Shown here: one piece after another, positions 9,613 to 16,661 of the stretch
Layout of the letters: every line of letters begins with the position of its first letter
How positions within the stretch are numbered: the first letter of the stretch is position 1
Assembly: GCF_030411955.1 (NCBI RefSeq)
Contig: NZ_JASNRA010000008.1
Coordinates: 96,253 to 160,252, forward strand
Reading direction: 5' to 3'
DNA from: Massilia sp. YIM B02443
GTDB taxonomy: Bacteria; Pseudomonadota; Gammaproteobacteria; Burkholderiales; Burkholderiaceae_D
DNA: 64,000 bases
Program-made: the position numbers and the translations under genes
Notes under the pieces: generated by a model
The model's database searches: none
What the model was told of the DNA's origin: nothing
Seen by the model: only the letters and a program-made list of their open reading frames with translations

Positions 9613-9714
9613 GGTAAGTCTCCAGTGTTGTTGTTGGTAAGCCGAGTGTAGCAAACCCTGCCGCCCGCCGGAGAGCCGGAAATCAGAGGATTCCTTCCAC
9701 GGCGGCGCCGGCCG

Positions 9715-9909
9715 TCAAGGCGCGTTGCGCACGTCTTCCGCGGTCACCTGGTGGCGCCGTTCGGCCGGCCGGGTCAGCACGCGCAGGCTGACTTCGAGCG
9801 GCACGCCCTGCTGGGCCAGCTGGTGCGCGGCGGGGCGCAGTTGGTCGGCGGCGTCGTGCATCACGGCGTCGATGAGAAGGGCGGTCTTGTAGTCGGTTCG
9901 GCGGTCCAT
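9715..9909 (-). CDS. Small hypothetical protein, 64 residues
   Basis: A short open frame encodes a soluble, mixed-charge protein (MDRRTDYKTALLIDAVMHDAADQLRPAAHQLAQQG). TAGGAT lies at good spacing before the ATG and codon use resembles neighbouring genes, which supports it as real. No family was recognised. It is divergent from the symporter gene at 10061 and may share that intergenic region for its promoter. Confidence 0.55.
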   Translation of the reverse strand: MDRRTDYKTALLIDAVMHDAADQLRPAAHQLAQQGVPLEVSLRVLTRPAERRHQVTAEDVRNAP

Positions 9910-10060
9910 GGCGCGATCCTACCATGGCGCACCGATTGTCGGGCGGCACGAAAATTGCTGGACGAACATTCAACTTCCTGTATCTTTGCAATGTTCCCGT
10001 TGCACTGTTTTTCAACATAGTCATAAGGCAGATGGCTTTGCGCCACTGTCATAACGAAAG

Positions 10061-11542
10061 GTGGAGATGATTGATCTGGTGAATGCCATCAACGGCGTGG
10101 TCTGGAGCCCGGCGCTGATTGCCCTGTGCCTGGGCGTCGGCCTGTATTTCTCGGTGCGCTCACGCTTCCTGCAGGTGCGTCACGTGGTGGAAATGACGCG
10201 CCTGATGCGCGAAGGTAAAAGTTCGGAGCAGGGCGTGTCTTCGTTCCAGGCGCTGGCCATGACCCTGGCCGGACGCGTCGGCACCGGCAATATCGCCGGC
10301 GTCGCCACCGCCATCACCTTCGGCGGCCCGGGCGCGGTGTTCTGGATGTGGATGATGGCCTTCCTCGGCGCCAGCTCGGCCTATGTCGAATCGACGCTGG
10401 GCCAGGTCTACAAGGAACAGGTCGGCAAGCAGTATCGCGGCGGCCCGGCCTTCTATATCGAAAAAGGCCTGGGCATGAAGTGGTATGCCTGGACTTTCGC
10501 CATCGCCACCCTGTTCGCCACCGGCCTGCTGCTGCCGGGCGTGCAGTCGAACTCGATCGCCGAAGGCCTGCGCACCGCAGCCGGCATCGACCCGACCTGG
10601 ACCGGCATCGGCCTGGCGCTGGTGCTCGCCTTTATCATCTTCGGCGGCGTCAAGCGCATCGCCCACTTCGCCGAGATCGTGGTGCCGTTCATGGCGCTGG
10701 CCTATATCCTGGTGGCGTTCGTGATCGTGGTGATGAATATCGAAGCGCTGCCGGGCGTCATCAAGCTGATCGTCACTTCGGCTTTCGGCCTGGATTCGGC
10801 GTTCGGCGCCATCCTCGGCCTGGCCATCATGTGGGGCGTCAAGCGTGGCGTGTATTCGAACGAAGCCGGGCAGGGCACCGGCCCGCACGCCTCCTCGGCC
10901 GCCGAGGTCAGCCATCCGGCCAAGCAGGGCCTGGTGCAGGGCTTCTCGGTGTACATCGACACCCTGTTCGTGTGCTCGGCCACCGCCTTCATGCTGCTGA
11001 TCACGGGCCAGTACAACGTCGAGGCGCCGGACGGCACTCCGATGTTCGTCGGCGTGCAGGGCGTGGCGTCCGGTCCCGGCTACGTCCAGACCGCGCTCGA
11101 GAACGTGATGCCGGGCTTCGGCGCGCTGTTCGTCGCCATCGCACTGCTGTTCTTCGCCTTCACCACCATCGTCGCCTACTACTACATCGCCGAAACCAAT
11201 ATCGCCTGGATGGACCGCGAAGGCCGCCACCCGTGGCTCAACGTGCTGCTCAAGCTGTGCATCGTGGCGGCCACCATCTATGGCGCGGTGAAGACCGCCG
11301 ACGTGGCGTGGGGACTGGGCGACATGGGCGTCGGGCTGATGGCCTGGCTCAACCTGATCGCGATCCTGCTGTTGCACAAGGTGGCGTTCAAGTGCCTGCG
11401 CGACTACGAGGCGCAGAAGGCGGCCGGCAAGGATCCGGAATTCGATCCGCTGGCGCTGGGCATCGAGAACGCCGACTACTGGGAACGGCGCGCGGCGGCA
11501 CTGCGCGCCGGCGACGCCGCGAAGAGCGACCGCGCCGCCTGA
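10061..11542 (+). CDS. AGCS family sodium:alanine/glycine symporter
   Basis: The 493-residue inner-membrane protein has about ten hydrophobic helices and the family hallmarks GRVGTGNIAGVATAITFGGPGAVFWMW near the N-terminus, LLLPGVQSNSIAEGL and KRGVYSNEAGQGTGPHASSAA in the middle. It imports small neutral amino acids with Na+. The frame opens at GTG 10061; an ATG two codons later (10067) is an equally possible start because GGTGGAG overlaps both. A single gene, convergent with the MarR-GNAT gene. Confidence 0.95.
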   Translation: MEMIDLVNAINGVVWSPALIALCLGVGLYFSVRSRFLQVRHVVEMTRLMREGKSSEQGVSSFQALAMTLAGRVGTGNIAGVATAITFGGPGAVFWMWMMAFLGASSAYVESTLGQVYKEQVGKQYRGGPAFYIEKGLGMKWYAWTFAIATLFATGLLLPGVQSNSIAEGLRTAAGIDPTWTGIGLALVLAFIIFGGVKRIAHFAEIVVPFMALAYILVAFVIVVMNIEALPGVIKLIVTSAFGLDSAFGAILGLAIMWGVKRGVYSNEAGQGTGPHASSAAEVSHPAKQGLVQGFSVYIDTLFVCSATAFMLLITGQYNVEAPDGTPMFVGVQGVASGPGYVQTALENVMPGFGALFVAIALLFFAFTTIVAYYYIAETNIAWMDREGRHPWLNVLLKLCIVAATIYGAVKTADVAWGLGDMGVGLMAWLNLIAILLLHKVAFKCLRDYEAQKAAGKDPEFDPLALGIENADYWERRAAALRAGDAAKSDRAA

Positions 11543-11570
11543 CCGGCTTGCGCCGGCGGCCGCAGCGACG

Positions 11571-12533
11571 TCAAGCGCCGGCCGCTGGCGCCACGTAGCG
11601 CATCGCCACGTTGCAGCGTTCGTAGCGCGCGCCATAGCGCGCCATGATCTCGGCGTCGTGGCGGAAGCCGGCCTTTTCGTACAGGTGCACGGCGGCGGCG
11701 CACTTGGCATTGCTGAGCAGGTAGAGCGGCTCGGCCCCGAGCGCCATGGCGCGCCCGATCATCGCCGCCAGCAGGAACTCTCCCGCCTTCAGGCCGCGCG
11801 CGCTCTTGCGCACGCCCATCTTGGTCAGTTCGAAACCACCCGCGCCGGTCTTCTGCAGCGCGCAGGTGCCGACGATGCCGAGCCCCTCGGCCTCGACGAA
11901 CAGGATCTCGCCGCCGGGCTCGATGATGCTGGCGCGCGGATGCTGCAGCACCTCGCGGTCGGTATCCTCCAGGCTGAACATCTCGTTGATCCACTCGGCG
12001 TTGATGTCGTGGAAGTGGCCGGCCAGGTCGTCGCTGAATGCGCGGATGCGCAGCAGCTTGGGCGTGGACTGGGCCGCCAGCACCTCGAGCGGCGTCGCTT
12101 CCAGCGCGTCTTCCAGCTGCGCCAGCTGGCGCATGAAGTCATCGGCCTGCCCGCCCAGCAGCGCCAGTACGGCTTGGCCCACCTGCGGCATCACCTGCAT
12201 CCTGGTGCACGCCAGCGCGGCCTGGCCGGCCTCGGTGAGCGACACCGTGCGCTGGCGCCCGTCCTCGCCTTGCTGGGATTGCGCCAGGCCCAGTTCGATC
12301 AGCTGGCCGATGCCGCGCGTCGCCCCCGGCTGGCTGATGCCCACGAACTGGGCCACTTCGCCGATCGTCATCGCGCGCTCGCCGAGCGCGGCGAGTAGGG
12401 GGATCTGGGCCGGCTGCAGCGTCAATCCCGCCGACGTTGCGACCTTCGCCGCGCCGGCCTGCAGCCGTTCGCCCAGGCGTTTCAGACGGCTTCCTAAAAA
12501 CACTGCCCCATGGTCGCGCAGGATGTCGTCCAT
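11571..12533 (-). CDS. MarR-type regulator fused to GNAT acetyltransferase
   Basis: The protein of about 320 residues has an N-terminal MarR winged helix (AMTIGEVAQFVGISQPGATRGIGQLIELGLAQ, then QRTVSLTEAGQAAL) and a C-terminal GNAT domain (residues about 165-315: FVEAEGLGIVGTCALQ; VRKSARGLKAGEFLLAAMIGRA; LYEKAGFRHD). Such fusions are known, but the acetyl acceptor is usually undefined. The start at 12533 is chosen because GGAGAT lies about ten bases upstream; the in-frame ATG at 12548 would itself contain that site. A palindrome at 12553-12564 suggests autoregulation. Confidence 0.88.
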   Translation of the reverse strand: MDDILRDHGAVFLGSRLKRLGERLQAGAAKVATSAGLTLQPAQIPLLAALGERAMTIGEVAQFVGISQPGATRGIGQLIELGLAQSQQGEDGRQRTVSLTEAGQAALACTRMQVMPQVGQAVLALLGGQADDFMRQLAQLEDALEATPLEVLAAQSTPKLLRIRAFSDDLAGHFHDINAEWINEMFSLEDTDREVLQHPRASIIEPGGEILFVEAEGLGIVGTCALQKTGAGGFELTKMGVRKSARGLKAGEFLLAAMIGRAMALGAEPLYLLSNAKCAAAVHLYEKAGFRHDAEIMARYGARYERCNVAMRYVAPAAGA

Positions 12534-12552
12534 TTTTGCTATCTCCATAACG

Positions 12553-12564
12553 TGTTATATAACA
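12553..12564. promoter_or_regulatory. Palindromic operator candidate for the MarR-GNAT gene
   Basis: TGTTATATAACA is a perfect 12-nt palindrome 20 bp upstream of the preferred start codon, in AT-rich sequence that contrasts with the GC-rich surroundings. MarR proteins usually bind such AT-rich palindromes over their own promoters. The assignment to the adjacent regulator is inferred from position. Confidence 0.5.
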
Positions 12565-12613
12565 GTGTATGTAAACCGTCGGAGGGTTGTCAATGCGCCT
12601 GATCCAAGGTGAT

Positions 12614-13231
12614 TCAGTCGGCGTCGACGGCGAAATACGAGAGGAACATGGAGACGGCGGCGTCGATCACCCGCTCCTGCTCGACCTGCGCCAGCGGCGC
12701 AGCGCCCATCGCGATCTGGGGCCAGAAGGCGAAGGTCTTGACCTGGCCCTGCAGCAGGGTGGCGGCGAAGGCCGGGTCGCCGGGCCTAAGCCGGCCGTCG
12801 TCCTGCGCGGCGCGGATCCAGCGCGTCACGCCTTCTTCCAGTTCGCCAAGACGGGCCAGGATCGGCAGCGTGCGCTCGGGCGCGTGGATCGCCTCGCCGA
12901 TCGCCACCCGCGCCAGGTCCAGGAAGTCGCGGTCGGCCAGGCTGCGCATCTTCTGGCGCATCAGTTCCTCGAGCTGTTCGCGCAGGCTCAGGTCGCGCCG
13001 GTAGCTTAATTCCAGCATGCCGGCGCTGCTCTCGAACATCTGCAGGATGGTTTCGGCGAACAGCGTTTCCTTGCTGGGGAAATGGTTGTAGACGGTGCGC
13101 TTGGACACCTCGGCCAGCGCGGCGATGCCATCCACGCTGGCGTTTTCGTAGCCGTGGATACGGAATTGTTCGGCGGCAGCGGCGAGAATCGCGCTGCGCT
13201 TGCGGTCGGTGAGGCGGGTAGAAGCGGTCAT
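12614..13231 (-). CDS. TetR family transcriptional regulator
   Basis: The 205-residue protein carries an N-terminal TetR helix-turn-helix (ILAAAAEQFRIHGYENASVDGIAALAEVSKRTVYNHFPSKETLFAE) and an all-helical ligand-binding part of unknown specificity. It is divergent from the MBL-fold hydrolase gene at 13329. A 19-nt perfect palindrome lies between them, so it probably represses that gene and itself. The ATG at 13231 gives a normal TetR N-terminus. Confidence 0.93.
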   Translation of the reverse strand: MTASTRLTDRKRSAILAAAAEQFRIHGYENASVDGIAALAEVSKRTVYNHFPSKETLFAETILQMFESSAGMLELSYRRDLSLREQLEELMRQKMRSLADRDFLDLARVAIGEAIHAPERTLPILARLGELEEGVTRWIRAAQDDGRLRPGDPAFAATLLQGQVKTFAFWPQIAMGAAPLAQVEQERVIDAAVSMFLSYFAVDAD

Positions 13232-13272
13232 GACTGAATTTTACACTCAGTAGTTTACTTCCTCAATTTTCG

Positions 13273-13291
13273 ACACTACACTGTGTAGTGT
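13273..13291. promoter_or_regulatory. 19-nt perfect palindrome, probable TetR operator
   Basis: ACACTACACTGTGTAGTGT is a perfect palindrome around a central T, in the 97-bp divergent gap between the tetR-type gene (start 13231) and the MBL-fold gene (start 13329). Length and position match typical TetR operators. Binding by the adjacent regulator is inferred. Confidence 0.65.
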
Positions 13292-13328
13292 AGTTTTAAC
13301 GAATTCACCACGCGAATCCATCGAGACC

Positions 13329-14405
13329 ATGCGCTTATTCTTCGCCACCTTCATTCTGAGAGCACTTCTTATCATGGCTGCCTGCACCTCCATCGCCGCG
13401 ACCGCCAACGGGTCCGCACAAGCATCCCCGCAATACCACGACGGCAAGTTCCGCAACCCTGTGCCGCTGCGCCAGTACAGCTTCGGCGAGATGGCGGGCC
13501 TGTGGTGGAAGGCCATGATCGACAAACCGGCCGGCACCGTCCCCAAGGGCAAGGTTCCGGTGCGCGCGCTGAGCCGGGCCGCAGTGCTGGACGCGCCCGA
13601 CAACACCCTGTACCGTCTCGGCCACTCGACCATGCTGATCAAGCTGGCGGGCGAGTTCTACCTGACCGATCCGGTGTTTTCTGAGCGCGCATCGCCCGTG
13701 CAATGGGCCGGCCCGGCGCGCTTCCATGCACCGCCGATCACGATCGACGAGCTGCCGCCGATCAAGGCCGTGATCTTGTCGCACGACCATTACGACCATC
13801 TCGACTACGCCGCCATCAAGCAGCTGGCGGCCAAGACCGAGGTGTTCCTGACCCCGCTGGGTGTGGGCGACCGCCTGGTGAAGTGGGGTGTCGACGCCGC
13901 CAAGGTGCGCCAGTTCGACTGGTGGCAAGAGACCAAAGTCGGCCAGGTCACCCTGGTGGCGACGCCGGCCCAGCACTTCTCGGGCCGTACGCCGACCGAC
14001 CGCGACTCGACGCTGTGGGCCTCGTGGGTGATCCTGCACGACGACCTGCGCCTGTTCTTCAGCGGCGACACCGGCTACTTCAAGGGCTTCAAGGAGATCG
14101 GCGCCAAGTACGGCCCGTTCGACGTCGCGCTGCTCGAGACCGGCGCCTACGACAAGATGTGGCCCGACGTGCACATGCAGCCGGAACAGACGCTGCAAGC
14201 CTTCATGGACCTGAACGCCGGCTGGCTGCTGCCGGTGCACAACGGCACCTTCGACCTTGGCATGCACCGCTGGCAGGATCCGTTCGAGCGTATCGTGGCG
14301 TTGGCGCAGCAGGGCAATGTGCGTTTGACCACGCCCGAGATGGGGGAGGCGCTCGACCTCAAGCGCCCGCATGCTGGGCAGGCGTGGTGGCGCAGCGTGG
14401 ATTGA
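13329..14405 (+). CDS. MBL-fold metallo-hydrolase, RomA/UlaG-like
   Basis: The 358-residue protein has a metallo-beta-lactamase fold with the signature SHDHYDHLD at about residue 151, followed by PAQHFSGR and FFSGDTGYFKGF, which supply the other metal ligands. It resembles the RomA/NAPE-PLD-like branch, which often acts on phosphodiester or lipid substrates; the substrate here is unknown. The N-terminus is hydrophobic, with IMAACTS resembling a lipobox, so it may be an envelope lipoprotein. The divergent TetR gene and the palindrome between them suggest repression lifted by a small ligand. Confidence 0.85.
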   Translation: MRLFFATFILRALLIMAACTSIAATANGSAQASPQYHDGKFRNPVPLRQYSFGEMAGLWWKAMIDKPAGTVPKGKVPVRALSRAAVLDAPDNTLYRLGHSTMLIKLAGEFYLTDPVFSERASPVQWAGPARFHAPPITIDELPPIKAVILSHDHYDHLDYAAIKQLAAKTEVFLTPLGVGDRLVKWGVDAAKVRQFDWWQETKVGQVTLVATPAQHFSGRTPTDRDSTLWASWVILHDDLRLFFSGDTGYFKGFKEIGAKYGPFDVALLETGAYDKMWPDVHMQPEQTLQAFMDLNAGWLLPVHNGTFDLGMHRWQDPFERIVALAQQGNVRLTTPEMGEALDLKRPHAGQAWWRSVD

Positions 14406-14632
14406 GTGCGGCTGACGACATCGGCCCACATACTGCGTGCAGATAGGTGGATGAGCAAGCAAAAGAAATACCCTGCGGGCATCATCTCGCCATCAAACAA
14501 TTTCGAACATCACTCGCCGATCGACTATGTCCTGAATCACCGACTCATGCGAATACGGAAGTTCAATGGCATGGACAGTCCGATCGGTATTTTTTGAATC
14601 GGTCAGCTGTGAGGATTTGAATGCCGGCCTTG

Positions 14633-14899
14633 CTAAATCAACGACACACCGACCACCACAGTCAACACCAAGCCTGTGAACATTCCCAGCAGACTAGCGA
14701 GTGTAGTGCGCGTTGACAAACCGACAGCCAGCGCGGTGACAAAAAGTACGGCGATAACAATGATCCCAATGAGAGGCAATAAAATGCCTACATTGGCCCC
14801 GAAATCCATGTGTTCCAGAACCATTAAACCGATGGCGGCGATTGCTGGTGCTGCGCAAATCCAACTGTAAAATGCTTTTGTAGAAGAGTGATTCGACAT
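14633..14899 (-). CDS. Small membrane protein of unknown function
   Basis: The 88-residue product starting at MSNHSSTKAFYSW has three strongly hydrophobic segments (ICAAPAIAAIGLMVLEHM, GILLPLIGIIVIAVLFVTALAVGL, LASLLGMFTGLVLTVVVGVSLI). No family is recognised. The frame stays open further 5' to 14992, but that extension does not look like a leader. Base composition is visibly lower in GC than the flanking genes, in a patch that runs to about 15540. Confidence 0.55.
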   Translation of the reverse strand: MSNHSSTKAFYSWICAAPAIAAIGLMVLEHMDFGANVGILLPLIGIIVIAVLFVTALAVGLSTRTTLASLLGMFTGLVLTVVVGVSLI

Positions 14900-15081
14900 A
14901 GTCTCTGATTGTTCCTCGACGGTTAATTTGATGCCGGAATGGACTCGCCACGTGTCTTTCGAGATAACAGATTTGGCGCGCTGTTCTTGCAACGATATTT
15001 ACCACAGCCTGAAGCGTACGTAAGGCGCTCGGCCATCAGTTATCGCCCGACGAAACCTTGAGAACCTGCCATTTTTTTCAG

Positions 15082-15462
15082 CTACCCGACATTGATCGGC
15101 GCCGTGATCCGGTGACCATGTGAATTGAAGAAGCTCCCGCCTGCAAACGCTTCGGGAGAACATTCAACAAATTCTTTTGCCGTAGCGGTCGTCAGTGAAT
15201 GCTTTTTCTCCGGTGATACTCTAACGCGCCACCACCGACCAGACTGACGATAATGCGGCCATTCGATCTGATAAGTGAGCCACAGATCACCACAATGCTT
15301 GCACGTTAAAACAGAGACATCGGCGCCGTGAGTGTCTTCACCAATTTCCAAAGTTGTGTAGTTCTCGAAGTGAAACGGCGGTTCCGTACAGGAGCATGGC
15401 CATAGTGGTGCCGTTTTATCTACCCGTCCAAGGAGATTCAAGAACCATTTGATAACTTCCAT
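15082..15462 (-). CDS. Unknown protein with possible zinc-binding cysteines
   Basis: The 126-residue protein is not recognised. It contains PCSCTE near residue 23 and TCKHCGDLW near residue 53, a CxC plus CxxC arrangement that could bind zinc. Aromatic residues are frequent (YQIEWPHYRQSGRWWRV). GC content and codon use are lower than in neighbouring housekeeping genes, which suggests acquisition by transfer. Proteins of this size and composition include immunity proteins, but no partner toxin is visible, so no function is assigned. Confidence 0.6.
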   Translation of the reverse strand: MEVIKWFLNLLGRVDKTAPLWPCSCTEPPFHFENYTTLEIGEDTHGADVSVLTCKHCGDLWLTYQIEWPHYRQSGRWWRVRVSPEKKHSLTTATAKEFVECSPEAFAGGSFFNSHGHRITAPINVG

Positions 15463-15575
15463 GTGGTTATTTTTTTAGGAACTGAACAAGAATGGTCAGG
15501 GTGACTTCCGGTCGATTATAGATGTGCGGATGACTTAATAGGGGATGGCGCCGTAAAGAAGAGCAAAGATTCATA

Positions 15576-16016
15576 TCAGGCGCCCGGAAACACCACGCGC
15601 TCCGGTGACTTGGCCGCGCCGAACCCGGCAATGGTCTCCAACAGTACCTTGGCCCGAAACGGCTTCAGGATCACCCGGCTGATTTTGCGATCACGTAGCT
15701 CGCTCAACAATTCAGGCGTGGCCTGGTCGGCCATGATCGCAATCGGGATGTCCTGCCTGCCGGCGTCGCCGAAGCGCAGCTGGTCGATCAGGCTCAGGTC
15801 GTAGCGGCGCGCGCTGCCGCTGCCGCGGCATTCGACGGCGATCACGGCGCCGTGGTAGGTGCGCGAGCGCAGCATGCGCAGCGCGGCTTCGGTGCTGGCC
15901 GCCTCGTGCACCTGGGCCAGGTTCATGCTGCGCGCGGTCATCACCACTGTGCGCCGCAGCAGCGCCTCCGGTTCAACCAGCAGAATCTGCGCACCGCTCT
16001 TTATTTGCTCAGCCAT
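15576..16016 (-). CDS. Degenerate receiver-domain protein
   Basis: The 146-residue protein has the length and pattern of a stand-alone response-regulator receiver: a first strand ILLVEPEAL, a third strand GAVIAVEC and a conserved lysine near the end in VILKPFRAKVLLETI. The phospho-acceptor aspartate is replaced by glutamate (about E62), and the usual acidic pair reads E-P-E. It may therefore not be phosphorylated, or may mimic the phosphorylated state. Its start overlaps the stop of the GAF gene upstream by eight bases, so the two are co-translated and probably act together. Confidence 0.7.
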   Translation of the reverse strand: MAEQIKSGAQILLVEPEALLRRTVVMTARSMNLAQVHEAASTEAALRMLRSRTYHGAVIAVECRGSGSARRYDLSLIDQLRFGDAGRQDIPIAIMADQATPELLSELRDRKISRVILKPFRAKVLLETIAGFGAAKSPERVVFPGA

Positions 16017-16536
16017 TGGCGGCCTCGCTTGCGCGCCGCATCTCCATCACGACCAGGTCGCGCAAGGTGCCGAGGATGCCCAGTTCGAGGGCGTCGAGCG
16101 TGCGTGGCCGGCGGTCGATCAGGCACAGCGTGCCCAGGCGGATGCCGGGCGCGGTGGTGAGCGGGGCGCCGGCGTAGAAGCGGATGTGGGGAGCGCCGAC
16201 CACCATCGGGTTGTCGGCGAAGCGCTCGTCGCCCTGCGCATCGGGGATCACCAGGATGTCGTCGCGCAGGATCACGTGCGAGCAGAAAGAGTGCTCGCGG
16301 CCGGTCTCGCACAGGTCGGTGCCGACGCTGGCCTTGAACCACTGGCGGTTGGTGTCGAGCAGGCTGACCAGCACGATCGGGACGTCGAATTCGTTGGCCG
16401 CGAACTCGACGATCTTGTCGTAGCGTTCTTCGGGCGGCGTATCGAGGATCAGCAATTCGTACAGCGCGGCCAGGCGCTCGGCCTCGTTGTCGGGAATGGG
16501 AGCGGCTTGCATCTTCGTGGATCGGACGGTCGTCAT
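16009..16536 (-). CDS. GAF domain protein
   Basis: The 175-residue protein is essentially one GAF domain of the kind often fused to diguanylate cyclases or kinases (LAALYELLILDTPPEERYDKIVEFAANEFDVPIVLVSLLD; the FCSHVILRDDILVIPDA segment; IRFYAGAPL, GTLCLIDRRPR). Here it stands alone with no output domain. The ligand is unknown. The overlapping downstream gene encodes a degenerate receiver, which may be its signalling partner. Confidence 0.85.
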   Translation of the reverse strand: MTTVRSTKMQAAPIPDNEAERLAALYELLILDTPPEERYDKIVEFAANEFDVPIVLVSLLDTNRQWFKASVGTDLCETGREHSFCSHVILRDDILVIPDAQGDERFADNPMVVGAPHIRFYAGAPLTTAPGIRLGTLCLIDRRPRTLDALELGILGTLRDLVVMEMRRASEAANG

Positions 16537-16661
16537 TCGGGATGTAGCTAATATAGCAGACCACGATTCCAGCGGCGGCTGTCGGGACTGGGTTCAGCGC
16601 AGAGCCGGCAGGATCCGACCGCGCAGGCCCGGGCGCAGCATCGCGCGTTCCGGTAACGGTT

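Noticed and set aside
14453..14597. Short plus-strand frame beginning MSKQKKYPAGIISPSN
   Set aside because: No ribosome binding site, no recognisable pattern and AT-richer non-coding-like sequence; not enough support to call a gene.
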